Part shown: positions 1 through 10,541 of the stretch, one piece after another | Layout: every line of letters begins with the position of its first letter | How positions within the stretch are numbered: position 1 is the first letter of the stretch | Origin: Dunaliella salina | Lineage: Eukaryota > Chlorophyta > Chlorophyceae > Chlamydomonadales > Dunaliellaceae | Length of the DNA: 18,646 bases | Assembly: GCA_002284615.2 (NCBI GenBank) | Contig: MU069571.1 | Location: 389,905-408,550, forward strand | Direction: 5' to 3' | Notes under the pieces: generated by a model | The model's input: only the letters and a program-made list of their open reading frames with translations | What the model was told of the DNA's origin: nothing | Databases searched by the model: none | Position numbers and translations under genes: made by a program

Positions 1-58
<58 letters not shown>

Positions 59-73
59 TGCGCGCGCGTGTGT
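1..73. repeat. (TG)n microsatellite with CG-rich end
   Basis: A nearly pure TG array fills the first ~59 bases, followed by a short alternating CG/TG tract (cgcgcgcgtgtg). It is cut by the window start, so its full length is unknown. Such alternating purine-pyrimidine DNA can adopt Z-form. It lies upstream of the splice-site minisatellite, probably inside an intron of the + strand gene. Confidence 0.97.
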
Positions 74-156
74 TTATATTCTTTTGCATTTGAACCATTT
101 GCTGCCAGTACTTTTTTCGGACACACACAAATATACATATGAAGTTCCATGCACTT

Positions 157-926
157 GGCAGCCTTGACACCATCCTTGCAGCTCCGCATGGAGACAGTCA
201 AGGCCATGTGCTATAAATGCTCCATTTCTTCTGCATACCAGCTTTTCAGGCTGCATGTTGTGCTTGCACTCCCGCATGAAGAGCTTGTGCCCATGCACTT
301 AGAATGCTTTGTTCCTTTTCCTGCCTACCTGTTGGCCTCGATGGTATACTTGCAGTACCGCATGGATACAGGCAGCCTCATGCACTTGAAAATGCCCTGG
401 TTCCACCTCTACTTGCCAACCAGTTGGCCTGGACAATGTGCTTGCAGTTCTGCATGTAGATAGTCAGGCACACTTAAAAATTATCAGGTGTCCTCTCCTT
501 GCTAACCTGTTGGCCTGGACGATCAGCTTGCAATTCTGCATAGAGGTGGTCAAGTTCATGCACTGGAAGTTGCCCTGGTTTCCTCTTCTTCCTAATCTGT
601 TGACCTGGACGATGAGCTTGCAACTCTGCATAGAGGTGGTCAAGCTCATGCACTGGAAAATGCCCAGGTTTCCTCTTCTTCCTAATCTGTTGGCCTGGAC
701 AATGAGCTTGCAATTCTGCATAGAGGTGGCCAAGCTTATGCACTTAAAAATGCCCAGATTTCCTCTTCTTACTGATCTGTTGGTCTGGACGATGAGCTTG
801 CAATTCTGCACAGAGGTGTTCCAGCTCATGCACTTAAAAATGCTCTGTTTTCCTCTTCTTGTCAGCCTGTTAGCCTGGACGTTATGCTTGCAGTTCCGAA
901 TGAAGATGGTCAAGCTCACACACTGG
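157..926 (+). repeat. ~90-bp minisatellite carrying a 3' splice-site/exon start
   Basis: Nine degenerate units can be registered by the core 'cttgca' at 175, 263, 349, 441, 527, 617, 707, 797 and 887. Spacings are 88, 86, 92, 86 and then four times exactly 90. The units from 527 to 797 are the most alike; the outer ones are older and more diverged. A typical unit reads: pyrimidine-rich 'tttcctcttcttcctaatc', 'tgttggcctggac', 'gatgagcttgca', then a stretch matching the first 33 bases of the exon at 894. The last unit is the real intron/exon junction. Because 90 is a multiple of three, one frame stays open from 438 to 1250, giving a 30-residue periodic peptide (for example 'LQFCIEVVKLMHW' once per unit). 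That openness need not mean translation. It could be intronic, or an old in-frame coding expansion. Confidence 0.9.
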
Positions 927-1040
927 TCCCTGGTGGTGCTCTTTGGACTCAACATTTTACCCACTATCATCGCGCGCAAGCTCGCCCTGACGCACACTGA
1001 CATCGTGGTGGAGTGCTTCCTTTTCAGATTTGTAGACCAG
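894..1040 (+). CDS. Candidate exon, multi-pass membrane protein
   Basis: A 147-bp (49-codon) phase 0-0 exon. The acceptor is 'gttatgcttgcag' ending at 893, preceded by a pyrimidine-rich stretch (tcctcttcttgtc). The donor is CAG|GTGAGC at 1040/1041. The translation starts FRMKMVKLTHW and continues with a hydrophobic helix (WSLVVLFGLNILPTIIA), a short basic loop (RKLA) and a second partly hydrophobic stretch (DIVVECFLFRFVDQ). Third positions are about 76% G/C, unlike the flanking repeats. It likely joins the exon at 6117, possibly through exons I cannot identify. The family is not recognised. A transport or membrane-receptor protein is possible, but no catalytic motif is visible. The exact 5' boundary is uncertain because the upstream minisatellite repeats this junction. 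Confidence 0.55.
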
Positions 1041-1082
1041 GTGAGCCCCCCCGTCAACGAAACCTCTCCACTCTGTGTGTCA

Positions 1083-1084
<2 letters not shown>

Positions 1085-1163
<79 letters not shown>

Positions 1164-1169
1164 TGTGTG
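1085..1169 (+). repeat. (GT)n microsatellite just after a splice donor
   Basis: About 42 GT units with one A interruption near 1157. The array starts 44 bases downstream of the putative 5' splice site at 1040/1041, so in the transcript it would be a UG-rich intronic tract close to the donor. In animals such tracts bind splicing regulators (TDP-43 and CELF families). Whether the same applies here is unknown. Confidence 0.97.
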
Positions 1170-2450
1170 GTGCTTGGTATTGATATGACCAATCTGTCAG
1201 ATGTCAAATACAGCCACCCCTGGTCATCGGCGTACCGTATTGGAATGTGACCACCCCAAAATTTTTTGGATTGAACATTTCCATTACGCATCAGTACGCA
1301 CCCTGCTCAGAATTTCTTTCTTGCACTTTCACGCACCTCTATGCACCTTTACGCATCCCTCTGAAAAACCCCGTTCCGCATTACGCACCCCTTGAAAAAG
1401 ATTAGTAATGCATAATAACCAAGTTCCACTACGGTATGGGGCGCACCAATATAGTGCAAGTTGTTATCTATTAGTTGTGGGAGTTGCAAGCCTTGCGCCA
1501 TGGCTGCTGATGACCCAACGTGCCAAATCTTTGACAGTAAATATGGATGGATTGAAGGTTGGGTTGAGGGATGAATGGATGAAAAGTTCACCCTCGTCCT
1601 CAAAAAAGGAGGGAAATGTGTGCTCCCATCTGCTGTTTGTGAAAGATCCAGAGAATTTTTGCAGAAGATGGAACCACCTGACAAAATGGTATTTTCTGAG
1701 GCCATGAGAATACTGGATGCTCCCACTCTGTGTATAGAGGGGCCCTGTGTAGACAATTTGCAAAGGATGGGACTGTCAAACAAGCACAGGAGATGGGGAC
1801 TAGAGGCAGCTGCAAAACCCGTGTCACTATATCTCTGAATGCTGCTAAGCACTCTCGGAAGGCCTTGGAATTATGCTAAGCACTAAGCACTAAGTTGAAT
1901 GCTACCAAGCACTGTAGGAAGGCCTTTTGCTAACATTCATGCCCAGGAGGCAGGTAAGGTAGGTGACCCGCACAAGCAAGAAAACATGCAGTCGTTCCGT
2001 CAAAGAAGGATGCTCACAACCAATTAGAATATCCCTTACGTGGGAATGAATAGCGAGTTTCTTTCCTGTTAAGGTGAGGGTCCTAGGATGATTTTTAAAT
2101 TCCAATCAACAATCTTTGGGGAGTTTTGACTGACCCAAAGCTTGTGCTTGGACACACAGCCCAAGAAAGGTCCATGGTTACCGACCAGATCTGATTTTAA
2201 CAAAGCGGAGTGTCGCTGGGCTCTGTTGAGTGCGGAATGCCCCTGGAAATGTCCTGTCCCGTGAGTAATTCAAGCATTGTCTTGGAGTTTGAAATTTTTC
2301 AAGATTATCTGTATCAAGCTGAATTTGCTCAGGATCTGTTTGTGGTGTGTTTGCAGCTCCTTTGCCGTGGCCCACAAAGCATCTGTGTCTATGACGATCA
2401 AGCAAGCAGTCAGTCGATTTGACTGGAGGCCTGTCCTTCCTTGTAACCTT
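1170..2450. other. Intron-like stretch with small duplications
   Basis: No convincing gene. At 1284-1390 several short ACGCAYC-type words recur (ttacgcatc, gtacgcacc, ttcacgcacc, ttacgcatcc, attacgcacc). At 1837-1866 and 1897-1926 there is a 60-bp-spaced duplication of a ~30-bp segment (gaatgctNNNaagcactNN..ggaaggcctt), with two extra 'taagcac' words between. Open frames on both strands here are short, overlap each other and show no third-position bias. The tract is probably intron between the exons at 894 and 6117. Confidence 0.5.
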
Positions 2451-4060
2451 GTAACCTCTTTTTTTCAGAACCTCTGCATCCCCAAGGGAACAGACATGTG
2501 AGAATTTACACATCCTGTAACCTGTTCGACACCGTGTCTATGATGACTCCAAATGCACACTTCCATCACGATTGCATGTTGATTGGGTAACGGCAGAGGA
2601 CATGTAAGATGACTTGATTCTAAGGTCTCTGAGGCCGCTGAAAACAAAAGATGACCCTTTCCAAGACCAATGCTGACGCCTCATGGCTTGCATTCATAAG
2701 TGCATAAGGTTGCCCTCAGAACAAAGGGCAACTGAGTTCTAAGGTCGAGGGGAGTCTCATGGGAAGAAGCGCTGCTCAAACTGGTGCTGTGGTTGCAGGC
2801 AGCGGCACCTTACGCCATTGTGGAACTCAACTTGCAATCAGAGGGGGGAAACCATTGTTGCATTCTCTCCCAAACGTTTCTGGGCCTGTTGGAGCGTGAG
2901 AGGCACAAACTTTTTATGCAGGCTTGTCGTTCGTGTGCATTTGAGCTAATCCTCATATTAAAAGTTTTGAGGAATTGACCTCCCATGTGCGTGGGGTGGT
3001 GAGGGAAGGAGATTGCACTTCATGCTGAGGTGTGGGAATGAGGTCAACTGACTTCCATCATGAGACCTGGGCATGCAGGAGTATGTCTTGCACCGTCAAG
3101 ATGGCTGGGGGAGGGGCTCTCGCTCTTTCACCCCAGGTCAAAGCCGAGTCCTAAATGCTTCCCCATTGTGGCCATCTGAGCCCCAAGACCTGTAGAAATA
3201 AATATATGAACAACGTCTGTGAAGGAATGATGTCAGCCAGAGGTCAGGCTGCAATGGCGCGTGCCAAACAAGGCTGAATTTTGCTCCGGGTCCTGGTGAC
3301 CTTCCTGCACGCACCTGACATTATAGCCGTGATACTTAGGAAGTATGCATTGAGTTCCGGGCACAAACGGCACCTTACTTGCACTTCGGAATCTGTCTGC
3401 TTTTTCTTTGCAAGCACTCCCCTTGAAGCTCCCAGCGCGCTCTGATCGTTGGTTACGATGTTTTAGAAGCAAGTAAATCATTCTACATCAATAAAGTTGG
3501 CAGAACTCAATGTTTTCAAAAAGCTTCACCTGAGCTTGATCTGGCCACATCTCAGAAACGCATGGGTGTTCCAGGACCAAAAATTTGAGGACCTGGCCAT
3601 TCATTGAGCTGACAAACTTTGGTCTGGGAAGTATCATGCGTTTTTTGAGGTGTAGCCTCTGGAAGCCCCACACAATGGTTACCCCCATCTGACTTGCTAT
3701 GCTCAATGCGGGCTGTGCTGAAACTGATGATGGTGACCATACTGACAAGAATGCTGCCAAGAGCTGTTTTCCACCCTTGCATCTCCAATTTGTCAAGGAA
3801 TCGGTTCAGGCTTGCTTTTTAGCCATAGGACACTCCCTGTCTTCGTATACCATTCTGCCCTCTTTTTCTCTTACTCTGGCAAGCTGTACAAGTTTGCTTT
3901 GAATTGCAGTATTATTTTTTATGCACCTCGCACTGCATCCAGGTGCCAGAACTGTTTGGTAAGGTTCTCACATGTATGTGCAGGCGCACCGTGATGCACC
4001 CATTTGGAAACTTGAAGATGCACCCATGTGTGCATGTGAGCACGCAGATGTGTGTACACA
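2451..4060. other. Intron-like stretch, no gene recognised
   Basis: Mixed-sequence DNA. There is a good acceptor-like site near 2468 (pyrimidine run then cag) without a matching donor, and three TGTAACCT words at 2440-2525. A weak exon-like block at 2799-2895 follows 'gtggttgcag' but ends in an out-of-phase donor, so I do not call it. Nothing else stands out. Confidence 0.4.
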
Positions 4061-4064
4061 AATG

Positions 4065-4140
4065 AAAAAAGCATGAAAAAGCAATGGAAATCAAAGAAAG
4101 AAGCAATCAAAAAAGCATGAAAAAGCAATGAAAAAAGCAG
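4065..4140 (+). repeat. 22-bp tandem repeat, A-rich
   Basis: An exact 22-bp sequence (aaaaaagcatgaaaaagcaa followed by tg) occurs at 4065-4086 and 4109-4130, period 44, with the start of a further copy at 4131. The words 'aagcatg', 'aagcaatg' and 'aagcaatc' alternate. It forms an A-rich, purine-biased island. No coding role is visible. Confidence 0.85.
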
Positions 4141-4577
4141 CTCTCATTTGTGCAGGCACCGGCAAACCTGCACATTGATGCCAAATTCATGCACGGGTTG
4201 CCTGCACAAAAATGAGGTGTGCATATGGCAAATACATTCGGAAGTGGCCATAATTATGTGCAAGAAATGAGGAGAAGGCCCGGCAGAATCGTGAATGGTG
4301 TTGATTGGTAATCTTTTGAAGCTTAAGGCTCAAGGCAGTGACAAGTGTATGTTGTGGATGTCATGCAGGATATGCTCCAGAGGCAACTGTGACTGGGGAA
4401 AGACGCTTTTCTTTGCCAAGCTGAACAAAAAGTGACATTGACCACTGTGGCCACCTGGCCCCATCCCAGGCATGTCGATTTTGCTTGTTCAGGCCGAAAA
4501 TCACAGGAGTTGCATGCTAGGTTTGCTGGGCAAAATATTTGCCAGATATAGCCGATGGCCCAAGGACTGCCATCAAC

Positions 4578-4580
<3 letters not shown>
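4141..4580. other. Spacer before CA array
   Basis: Unique-looking DNA with several 'gtgcaggc' and 'cctgcaca' words (4153-4208) that make weak inverted pairs. No open frame with coding character. It probably continues the intron between the two + strand exons. Confidence 0.35.

Positions 4581-4652
<72 letters not shown>
4581..4652. repeat. (CA)36 microsatellite
   Basis: An uninterrupted 72-bp CA array on the + strand. It is oriented opposite to the TG array at 1085-1169, so a transcript spanning both could pair CA with UG across about 3.4 kb. Confidence 0.98.
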
Positions 4653-4654
<2 letters not shown>

Positions 4655-4945
4655 TATAAGCACCTTAGAAATAGCACCAAGTTGCCACCATGCACTTGCA
4701 CTAGTAAGTTGCACTTGCACTTGCATGTATTTCAGAAGAAGCATGCACCGAGCTGCAGGTGTGCAGGTTCTTTTCACAAAGAAGCCATCATTCAAATGCA
4801 TAACGGCCCTCCCCCCCCTAAATGGGCCAAGTTGCACTGGTCGTATTGCCCCTGATTCACAGTCGCAAAGGTGCTTTGCTCATCAAATTCTTGAATTTTC
4901 ACGTCCTTGAATGAAGTTCATCCCGGGATGTGAAAGCCATTGCTG

Positions 4946-5057
4946 GAGCCACACTCATTGAATTTGTATGGCTGCATCATTGAGTGCCAAATTACTGGCC
5001 GCATTTAGGAGCCATACTCATTGAATTTTGTATGGCTGCATCACTGTGTGCCGAAAG
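4946..5057 (+). repeat. 63-bp tandem duplication
   Basis: The segment starting 'gagccacactcattgaattt' at 4946 is repeated from 5009 with a few substitutions and one inserted T; both copies run on through 'gtatggctgcatcaNtg' to 'gtgccNaa'. It is a simple local duplication with no coding frame shared by the two copies. Confidence 0.85.
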
Positions 5058-6107
<1,050 letters not shown>

Positions 6108-6116
6108 CTCTCACAG

Positions 6117-6287
6117 GTTCAGCTGCGAGCCCTGGTCACAGAGCGCCTGGCCCAGACCTTTGCCCTGGGCCTCTTCTACTCCTCGCTCAGCATGCCCTGG
6201 CCAATCCTCCAAGCGGTGGTCATCAACCTGATCAGCCTCATTGTCGGCATTGCGCTGGACGTGCGCAACCGCCGCACCTACATGCAG
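6117..6287 (+). CDS. Candidate exon, membrane protein segment
   Basis: A 171-bp (57-codon) phase 0-0 exon, with acceptor 'actctcacag' ending at 6116 and donor CAG|GTGTGT at 6287/6288. About 86% of codons end in G or C, clearly above the surroundings. The peptide opens VQLRALVTERLAQTFALG, then gives one or two hydrophobic helices (LFYSSLSMPWPILQ and AVVINLISLIVGIAL) and ends in a charged stretch DVRNRRTYMQ. The pattern fits the last helix of a membrane domain entering the cytosol through a basic juxtamembrane segment. That arrangement is seen in, for example, membrane-anchored nucleotide cyclases or sensor kinases, but nothing here proves such an assignment. It shares strand, phase, hydrophobicity and codon bias with the exon at 894. 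Confidence 0.65.
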
Positions 6288-6453
6288 GTGTGTGGTGTGT
6301 GGGTGGGCGAAAGGGGAAGGTTGTTGGGGGTTTGAACACAAGGATTGCTGAGAACACCCATGCAATGAATGCACATCGCAACCTCTGCATGATGCAAGAG
6401 TCTCAGTTCCTGGAAATGAGCGGTCCTCCTTGCAGCTGTTTCTATGCTGGTAG

Positions 6454-6454
<1 letters not shown>

Positions 6455-6542
<88 letters not shown>
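6455..6542. repeat. (TG)44 microsatellite
   Basis: A perfect 88-bp TG array starting 168 bases after the donor of the exon at 6117-6287. Its transcript would be UG-rich and complementary to the (CA)119 array on the other side of that exon. Confidence 0.98.
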
Positions 6543-6543
<1 letters not shown>

Positions 6544-7087
6544 ACACGCAAGCGCGGAAGGGCCTATACAAAAGAGTCTCTCCCTGTGCCGCTGGCAAAG
6601 TAAAGTGATGTGCATGTCCTGGTATTGATTTCGTGGAACAGGTACATTTGCAGTGGCAAAGTCCTTTGGATTTGCATTTTAGAGCGTGTTTGTGCTAGAA
6701 TTTTGCCTCAATGCTCCCCAGGCCTCCCAAAAAGCCTGTGATAAGTTAAATGAGCTTGGACGCTTGTGTGGGCTTCTTCCACCCGTGCAGGTGTGCTCCT
6801 CCCCCGCGCATGCATCCAACAAGGCCAAGATGCTGTAAATGTGGCCTTACAAAATGCTTTCAGCTACTTTTGACCACGGCACAGCTGGCAGCCGTTCCAA
6901 CAATTTGGCCTTCAGCACACTGCCAACAAGGCCAGGGCACAGTGAGCTTGGCTGACAGGATGCTTCCGATGAACTTGGCCTTCGCATGCTGTCGACAAGG
7001 CCAAGATGCTGTTGGCCGTCACGGAGGCCGACGTGCAGCATGCTTCTGACAAGGCTGGGTATGCTTCCAGTAAAGCTAAGCTGCTGT
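6543..7087. repeat. Degenerate 'aaggccaagatgctgt' repeats
   Basis: After about 250 bp of unremarkable DNA, related words recur from 6809 to 7080: aacaaggccaagatgctgt (6817), gccaacaaggccagggcac (6922), tcgacaaggccaagatgctg (6992), tctgacaaggctgggtatgc (7045) and agtaaagctaagctgctgt (7069). They form an irregular, decayed tandem repeat. It may once have encoded an Ala/Lys-rich peptide, but no frame remains open through it. Confidence 0.55.
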
Positions 7088-7420
7088 AGGCCTGAAGGCG
7101 TGAGGGCCCAAGGCAGCCTGTTCGCTGTATAAACTTGTTGTTGTACAAAGGCATGACAAAATTTTAGGGGCAGGAGGCTGTGGGGTGCAGAATGCAGCTC
7201 TTTTTGGGTCATGACGTCGCAAGTGTGAGTTGTGATCACAACAATGCCAAAGCTAATGTTTTATTGATGGCATGGGGGCCTGAGGCTGGGGGTGTGGGGG
7301 TCCAAGGCAGCCTCTTCTGCCTTCTACCTTGCTGATGTAAAAAGGCTCAACCAAGTCTCCAAAGATGTCCTCAAGGCAGGAGGCTCTGTGGCACAGTATG
7401 CATCTCTCTGGCTGGCTGCA
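7088..7420 (+). repeat. Diverged ~130-bp direct duplication
   Basis: The block beginning 'ggcctgaaggcgtgagggcc' near 7089 matches a second block beginning near 7277, about 188 bp apart. Shared anchors in order are ccaaggcagcct, tgttgtacaaaggc / tgatgtaaaaaggc, ggcaggaggct.tg, and agNatgcaNctct. Identity is moderate with indels. Confidence 0.65.
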
Positions 7421-7641
7421 AGCTACTGACTCGGTGGACACCCTTTCTTGTGCTTGGTGTGCATGCAATCCACGCTGTGTCAGACCATGTGCTTCAGGGA
7501 AACGATGGTTTTTGGAAAGGTGCAGCACACCTTTTTTTTTCTCTCTTGCCATGCTCCCTCAGGCTTTGCATGACGTGGGCTTCTTTGCTGCTACCCAGGA
7601 TGGTCTGTCCTAGGAATCCGTGGTCTGTGTGCGCGCACGCA

Positions 7642-7660
7642 TGTGTGTGTGTGTGTGTGT

Positions 7661-7746
<86 letters not shown>
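7642..7746. repeat. (TG)n microsatellite with one interruption
   Basis: About 105 bp of TG with a single 'tatg' interruption near 7664, preceded by gcgcgcacgca. Same orientation as the arrays at 1085 and 6455. Confidence 0.97.
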
Positions 7747-7747
<1 letters not shown>

Positions 7748-7884
7748 CCATGCCGAGCAACATGATAGGCATGGTGAGGAGGCCATAAGAGGGCCTGATC
7801 AAATCCAACCTTCAATCATTGAAACTATTATTGGCTCAGGGACAAAGTTTCTACTGTGCTCATGACTACTCTCCTCTGTTGCAG

Positions 7885-7906
7885 GGAGAATAAGGTGGTT
7901 TTGCAG
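7885..7906 (+). other. Possible 22-bp microexon
   Basis: The sequence 'ctctcctctgttgcag' is a strong acceptor-like stretch ending at 7884, and a donor-like GCAG|GTGCGC follows 22 bases later. This could be a microexon of the + strand gene, but no conservation or reading frame supports it. Chance is a fair alternative. Confidence 0.2.
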
Positions 7907-7992
7907 GTGCGCACGTGCTCTTGGATTCCCTTGCAGATTTCCTTTCTTGTTTAAGTGAGCTTGTGCTTTCAGAAGAAAAAGGAAGAATGTAC

Positions 7993-8011
7993 GTGTGTGT
8001 GTGTGTGTGTG
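7993..8011. repeat. Short (GT)n tract
   Basis: A short run of about nine GT units. It is the smallest of the seven TG/CA tracts in the left half of the window. Confidence 0.9.
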
Positions 8012-8085
8012 AACAGAAAAGAAGAATGGAAGCTTATGAATGGGCCATGTGTTCCTTACGAGCGGTACGTGCCGCACTCCAGTAC

Positions 8086-8350
8086 TCTGGTACTTACCAG
8101 TAGTCTGGTACTTACAAGAGGCTACAAGAGAAAGGAGGCCTCCAGTCAAAGTGGCTGACTGCTAGCCTGAGTAGTCTGGTATGTACTACACGTGACTCAG
8201 GATGCTCAGTTTCTTTTTCCTGCTAGGTTTTAGTAAGCATCATTTTAATGAGCATTTGCCACATGAGGCTGATAAATGTGCTCCTTGGGCCGTAAGTTAG
8301 AATTGGAACTTGTTCTTCAGGGCGCATGTGGAAATTGGAACTTGCCCTTC
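8086..8350 (+). repeat. Small local repeats (18-bp and 32-bp)
   Basis: The word 'tctggtacttac' occurs at 8086 and 8104 (period 18), with a variant 'tctggtatgtac' at 8175. Separately, 'aattggaacttg' plus 'ttcttc' or 'cccttc' occurs at 8301 and 8333 (period 32). No gene is visible in this segment. Confidence 0.7.
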
Positions 8351-8431
8351 TCTGTTGCTGGTGCAGGTGCACGTGCAGCATTGTAAACTACACACATGCA
8401 TTTCGACTTCATGGTGTGATTCAAGGTACCC

Positions 8432-9127
8432 ATGCATGCAGATACAAAGAACAGGATTGCCCACAACATGATACTTGTGCTGGGGTGTGTGTTTGGACAA
8501 GACGTGTTGCTAGCCAGCCTTTTTTTTTGTCGGCTCTTCCCTTGCTGTCATGGAAAGCACAGCCAAAGCTGCCAAGTCTACCCTACTCAGCTACATCTCA
8601 TTTTTACGGCGCTGAGTTTTGGGCAGTATGATAAGCAAGCTCCAAGAATTACAGGGCCCCCATGGGTGAGGACGATAGGTTCATTTAATGCTTGCTCTCA
8701 GTCCACGGCTGCTGTCTCCGGACTGCAACAGGTTGATGACGGTTTGAGCTCGGCTGGTGGTGAATGGCTGGCAGTGTGTTGTGATTGGGTGAAAGTTGAA
8801 GGGACACCGGCATCGTCTGAGCGTCTTGCTTGTTGGCAAAGCATTCACAAGCAGGTGGCAGAGCGTGGGCCTGAGTATGCAGACCCACGTGGGCGTTTTC
8901 TTGTCAGATTTGGTGTTCATCCTTTATCTCACCGCTTTTGGTCCATTGGCGACATGCAGACCTTCATGTTGAGGCTGCTTGGGTTGGCTTCAGTGGTGCT
9001 TGCAGATCTTGAAGTTGGCACCAGGGTGTCTGGGAGACTAAGTTTTGTTTCCACACTTGTGATTCTTGCCGGCATTCAATCATCCTCTTTGGAGAAAACT
9101 GTGCTTGCTGTGTCAGGGGTGGGATAG
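8432..9127 (+). CDS. Unrecognised 231-codon open frame, coding-like
   Basis: This is the longest open frame free of simple repeats in the window. From about 8655 its codons are enriched for G in first position (GGT, GCT, GAT, GTG, GCA, GAG), a usual sign of coding sequence. Third positions are only about 45% G/C, well below the two + strand exons. The translation has a soluble part rich in W and charged residues (EWLAVCCDWVKVEG; YADPRGRFLVRFGVHPL) and a hydrophobic C-terminal part (TFMLRLLGLASVVLADL; FVSTLVILAGIQ), ending at TAG 9125-9127. An acceptor-like 'gaattacag' at 8654 could mark the start of the coding block, so the ATG at 8432 is not trusted. I recognise no family. It could be a mobile-element or viral remnant, or an exon of another gene. 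Confidence 0.35.
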   Translation: MHADTKNRIAHNMILVLGCVFGQDVLLASLFFCRLFPCCHGKHSQSCQVYPTQLHLIFTALSFGQYDKQAPRITGPPWVRTIGSFNACSQSTAAVSGLQQVDDGLSSAGGEWLAVCCDWVKVEGTPASSERLACWQSIHKQVAERGPEYADPRGRFLVRFGVHPLSHRFWSIGDMQTFMLRLLGLASVVLADLEVGTRVSGRLSFVSTLVILAGIQSSSLEKTVLAVSGVG

Positions 9128-9841
9128 GTTTGGAGATGGACAGAAAGTGGTTAAACTCATCAGGGGTTAGCAATGCATCCATCTGCTTTTTCCAGACTCC
9201 CATCACAGGTGCTCATTTTTCATGTTCCATGTGTCATGTATTGCTGGAGCCCATTCGGTTTGAGCTCTCCCTCAATGGGCAGAGTGCAGCCCTGTGCATC
9301 CATGTCCCTCCCTTGATGCTCTGGTTTTTAGCTATCAAAGCATATTCACAAGCCTACTTTCATCTTTTATGAGAAACATCGCCTATATTGATTGTGGGCG
9401 TTTCCTTCATGCGTACTTGCAAGTCTCCTATGGTCCATGTAACACATTCTTCCTCAGCATCTGCCACACAAAATTCAGGAGCATGCAGTCGCTTACTGAT
9501 ATTTACACACATCAGACTTAAAAGGCATACCAGAGTAGCGTTATACACAGGCACCATTATTTTGTTGCTGGGAAGGCGCGGGTGTTAGTGGGGGCTTGGC
9601 CCTGATGATCAACTGGTCAAGGCCGAAAGGAGGTGGAGGGGACGAGCAGCAACAAACGCTGCAGCCCAATGATGGAGGTGTTGAGCAGTGATTCAACAAA
9701 TGCTTGAGCTAAATTACTGAGCTGGCTCTATGTAAGGCGAAGGGGTTGACTGAGTTCGTCTGTGCTTGTCACCTGGTATTGGGACGGTCAATTCAGCCAC
9801 AGATCGAGAATTGCGACCGTCTCCATTTTTCTCTTTTGCAG
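9128..9841. other. Intergenic or intron-like DNA
   Basis: No repeats or coding frames of note. Pairs of overlapping short open frames on opposite strands (9130-9590) show no codon bias. The last 30 bases form a pyrimidine-rich tract leading into the acceptor at 9841. Confidence 0.35.
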
Positions 9842-9915
9842 GGAGATGCTACCTTTGAAATGCTCCTGCTGTCCGCTGGAGCAATTGCTCCTGGTGCTAG
9901 CAAGTGCAGGAGCAG
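9842..9915 (+). CDS. Possible 74-bp exon
   Basis: A strong acceptor (ccgtctccatttttctcttt then tgcag, ending 9841) is followed 74 bases later by AGCAG|GTAAAG. The first frame reads GDATFEMLLLSAGAIAPGAS, open throughout. A perfect 14-bp palindrome, ggagcaattgctcc, lies inside at 9878-9891. It lies far from the other + strand exons and nothing ties it to them in phase. Confidence 0.3.
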
Positions 9916-10004
9916 GTAAAGGAAGATGTAAGGTTGAGCAAACTAGGCTTTGGCGTGTTTGCAGAGGCTGATCTACAGCTGCGAATCAGGTCCAAGGATT
10001 AACA

Positions 10005-10475
10005 GAAACTCCCAGAGGGGGTCAACGGGCCTAAAACACTAGGTATGTCCTTTCCTAACTTTTTCCCTCAAGTCTAACCTCACTAACCGTTATGTTTCTA
10101 TTAATTGTCATGCCCCCAAAATTCATGAAAATCAGAGGTCCCCAGATCACTCCTCTGACTTCAGACCACCCAAAAACGGCCCACAGCTCCACCCTAGGGC
10201 CATTTTCCACCCCCAAAAGTATTTTATAATAACCCCTCTATGATATGCTAATATCCCGCATATTCAAAACTAGGAAAGGAGGTCAAATTTTGACCTTTTT
10301 GGCACCCCTTAACTTCAGGTTTGAGCAAGATTTTCTATAAGGGAAATGGCTGGAATTCTGTATCTGACCAGCTCCTGGGTCTTTTTACCTTTTTTTTGCA
10401 ATGATATTTATTTGATGCAAGGACACCAAATAAAAAAAAAAACACCTTATTTGGTGCAGTGGGTGGTCAGATATG
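10005..10475 (-). repeat. Interspersed repeat family, copy C (inverted)
   Basis: Read on the - strand this block matches copies A and B in order. It has the foldback arms (tatctgacca... at 10361-10473), then 'ggggtgccaaaaaggtc', 'tttgaatatgcgggatatta', 'agggtggagctgtgggcc', 'gatctggggac' and finally 'ggcccgttgaccccctctgg' close to 10011. It is intact at the position where copy A carries an insertion. No open frame is shared between copies, so the family looks non-coding. Confidence 0.85.
10361..10473. repeat. Foldback module inside copy C
   Basis: Inverted arms tatctgaccagctcctggg (10361) and cagtgggtggtcagata (to 10473) enclose 'acaccaaataaa' and 'ttatttggtgc' sub-arms. The same module occurs at 12080-12194, suggesting a small palindromic element nested in the repeat. 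Confidence 0.7.
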
Positions 10476-10541
10476 GAGTTTCCCTTCATCCCTCCATAGT
10501 GAAAATTAGGGTTTACGCCGCGGCCCATTAAGCAGACGCAC

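Noticed and set aside
2440..2525. TGTAA words as polyadenylation signals
   Set aside because: TGTAA is a green-algal polyadenylation signal, but the lineage is unproven and no gene end is visible here.
2799..2895. Possible exon AAAPYAIVELNLQSEGG after 'gtggttgcag'
   Set aside because: The donor (gagc|gtgag) leaves an out-of-phase 97-bp block, and the third-position G/C excess seen in the accepted exons fades after the first codons.
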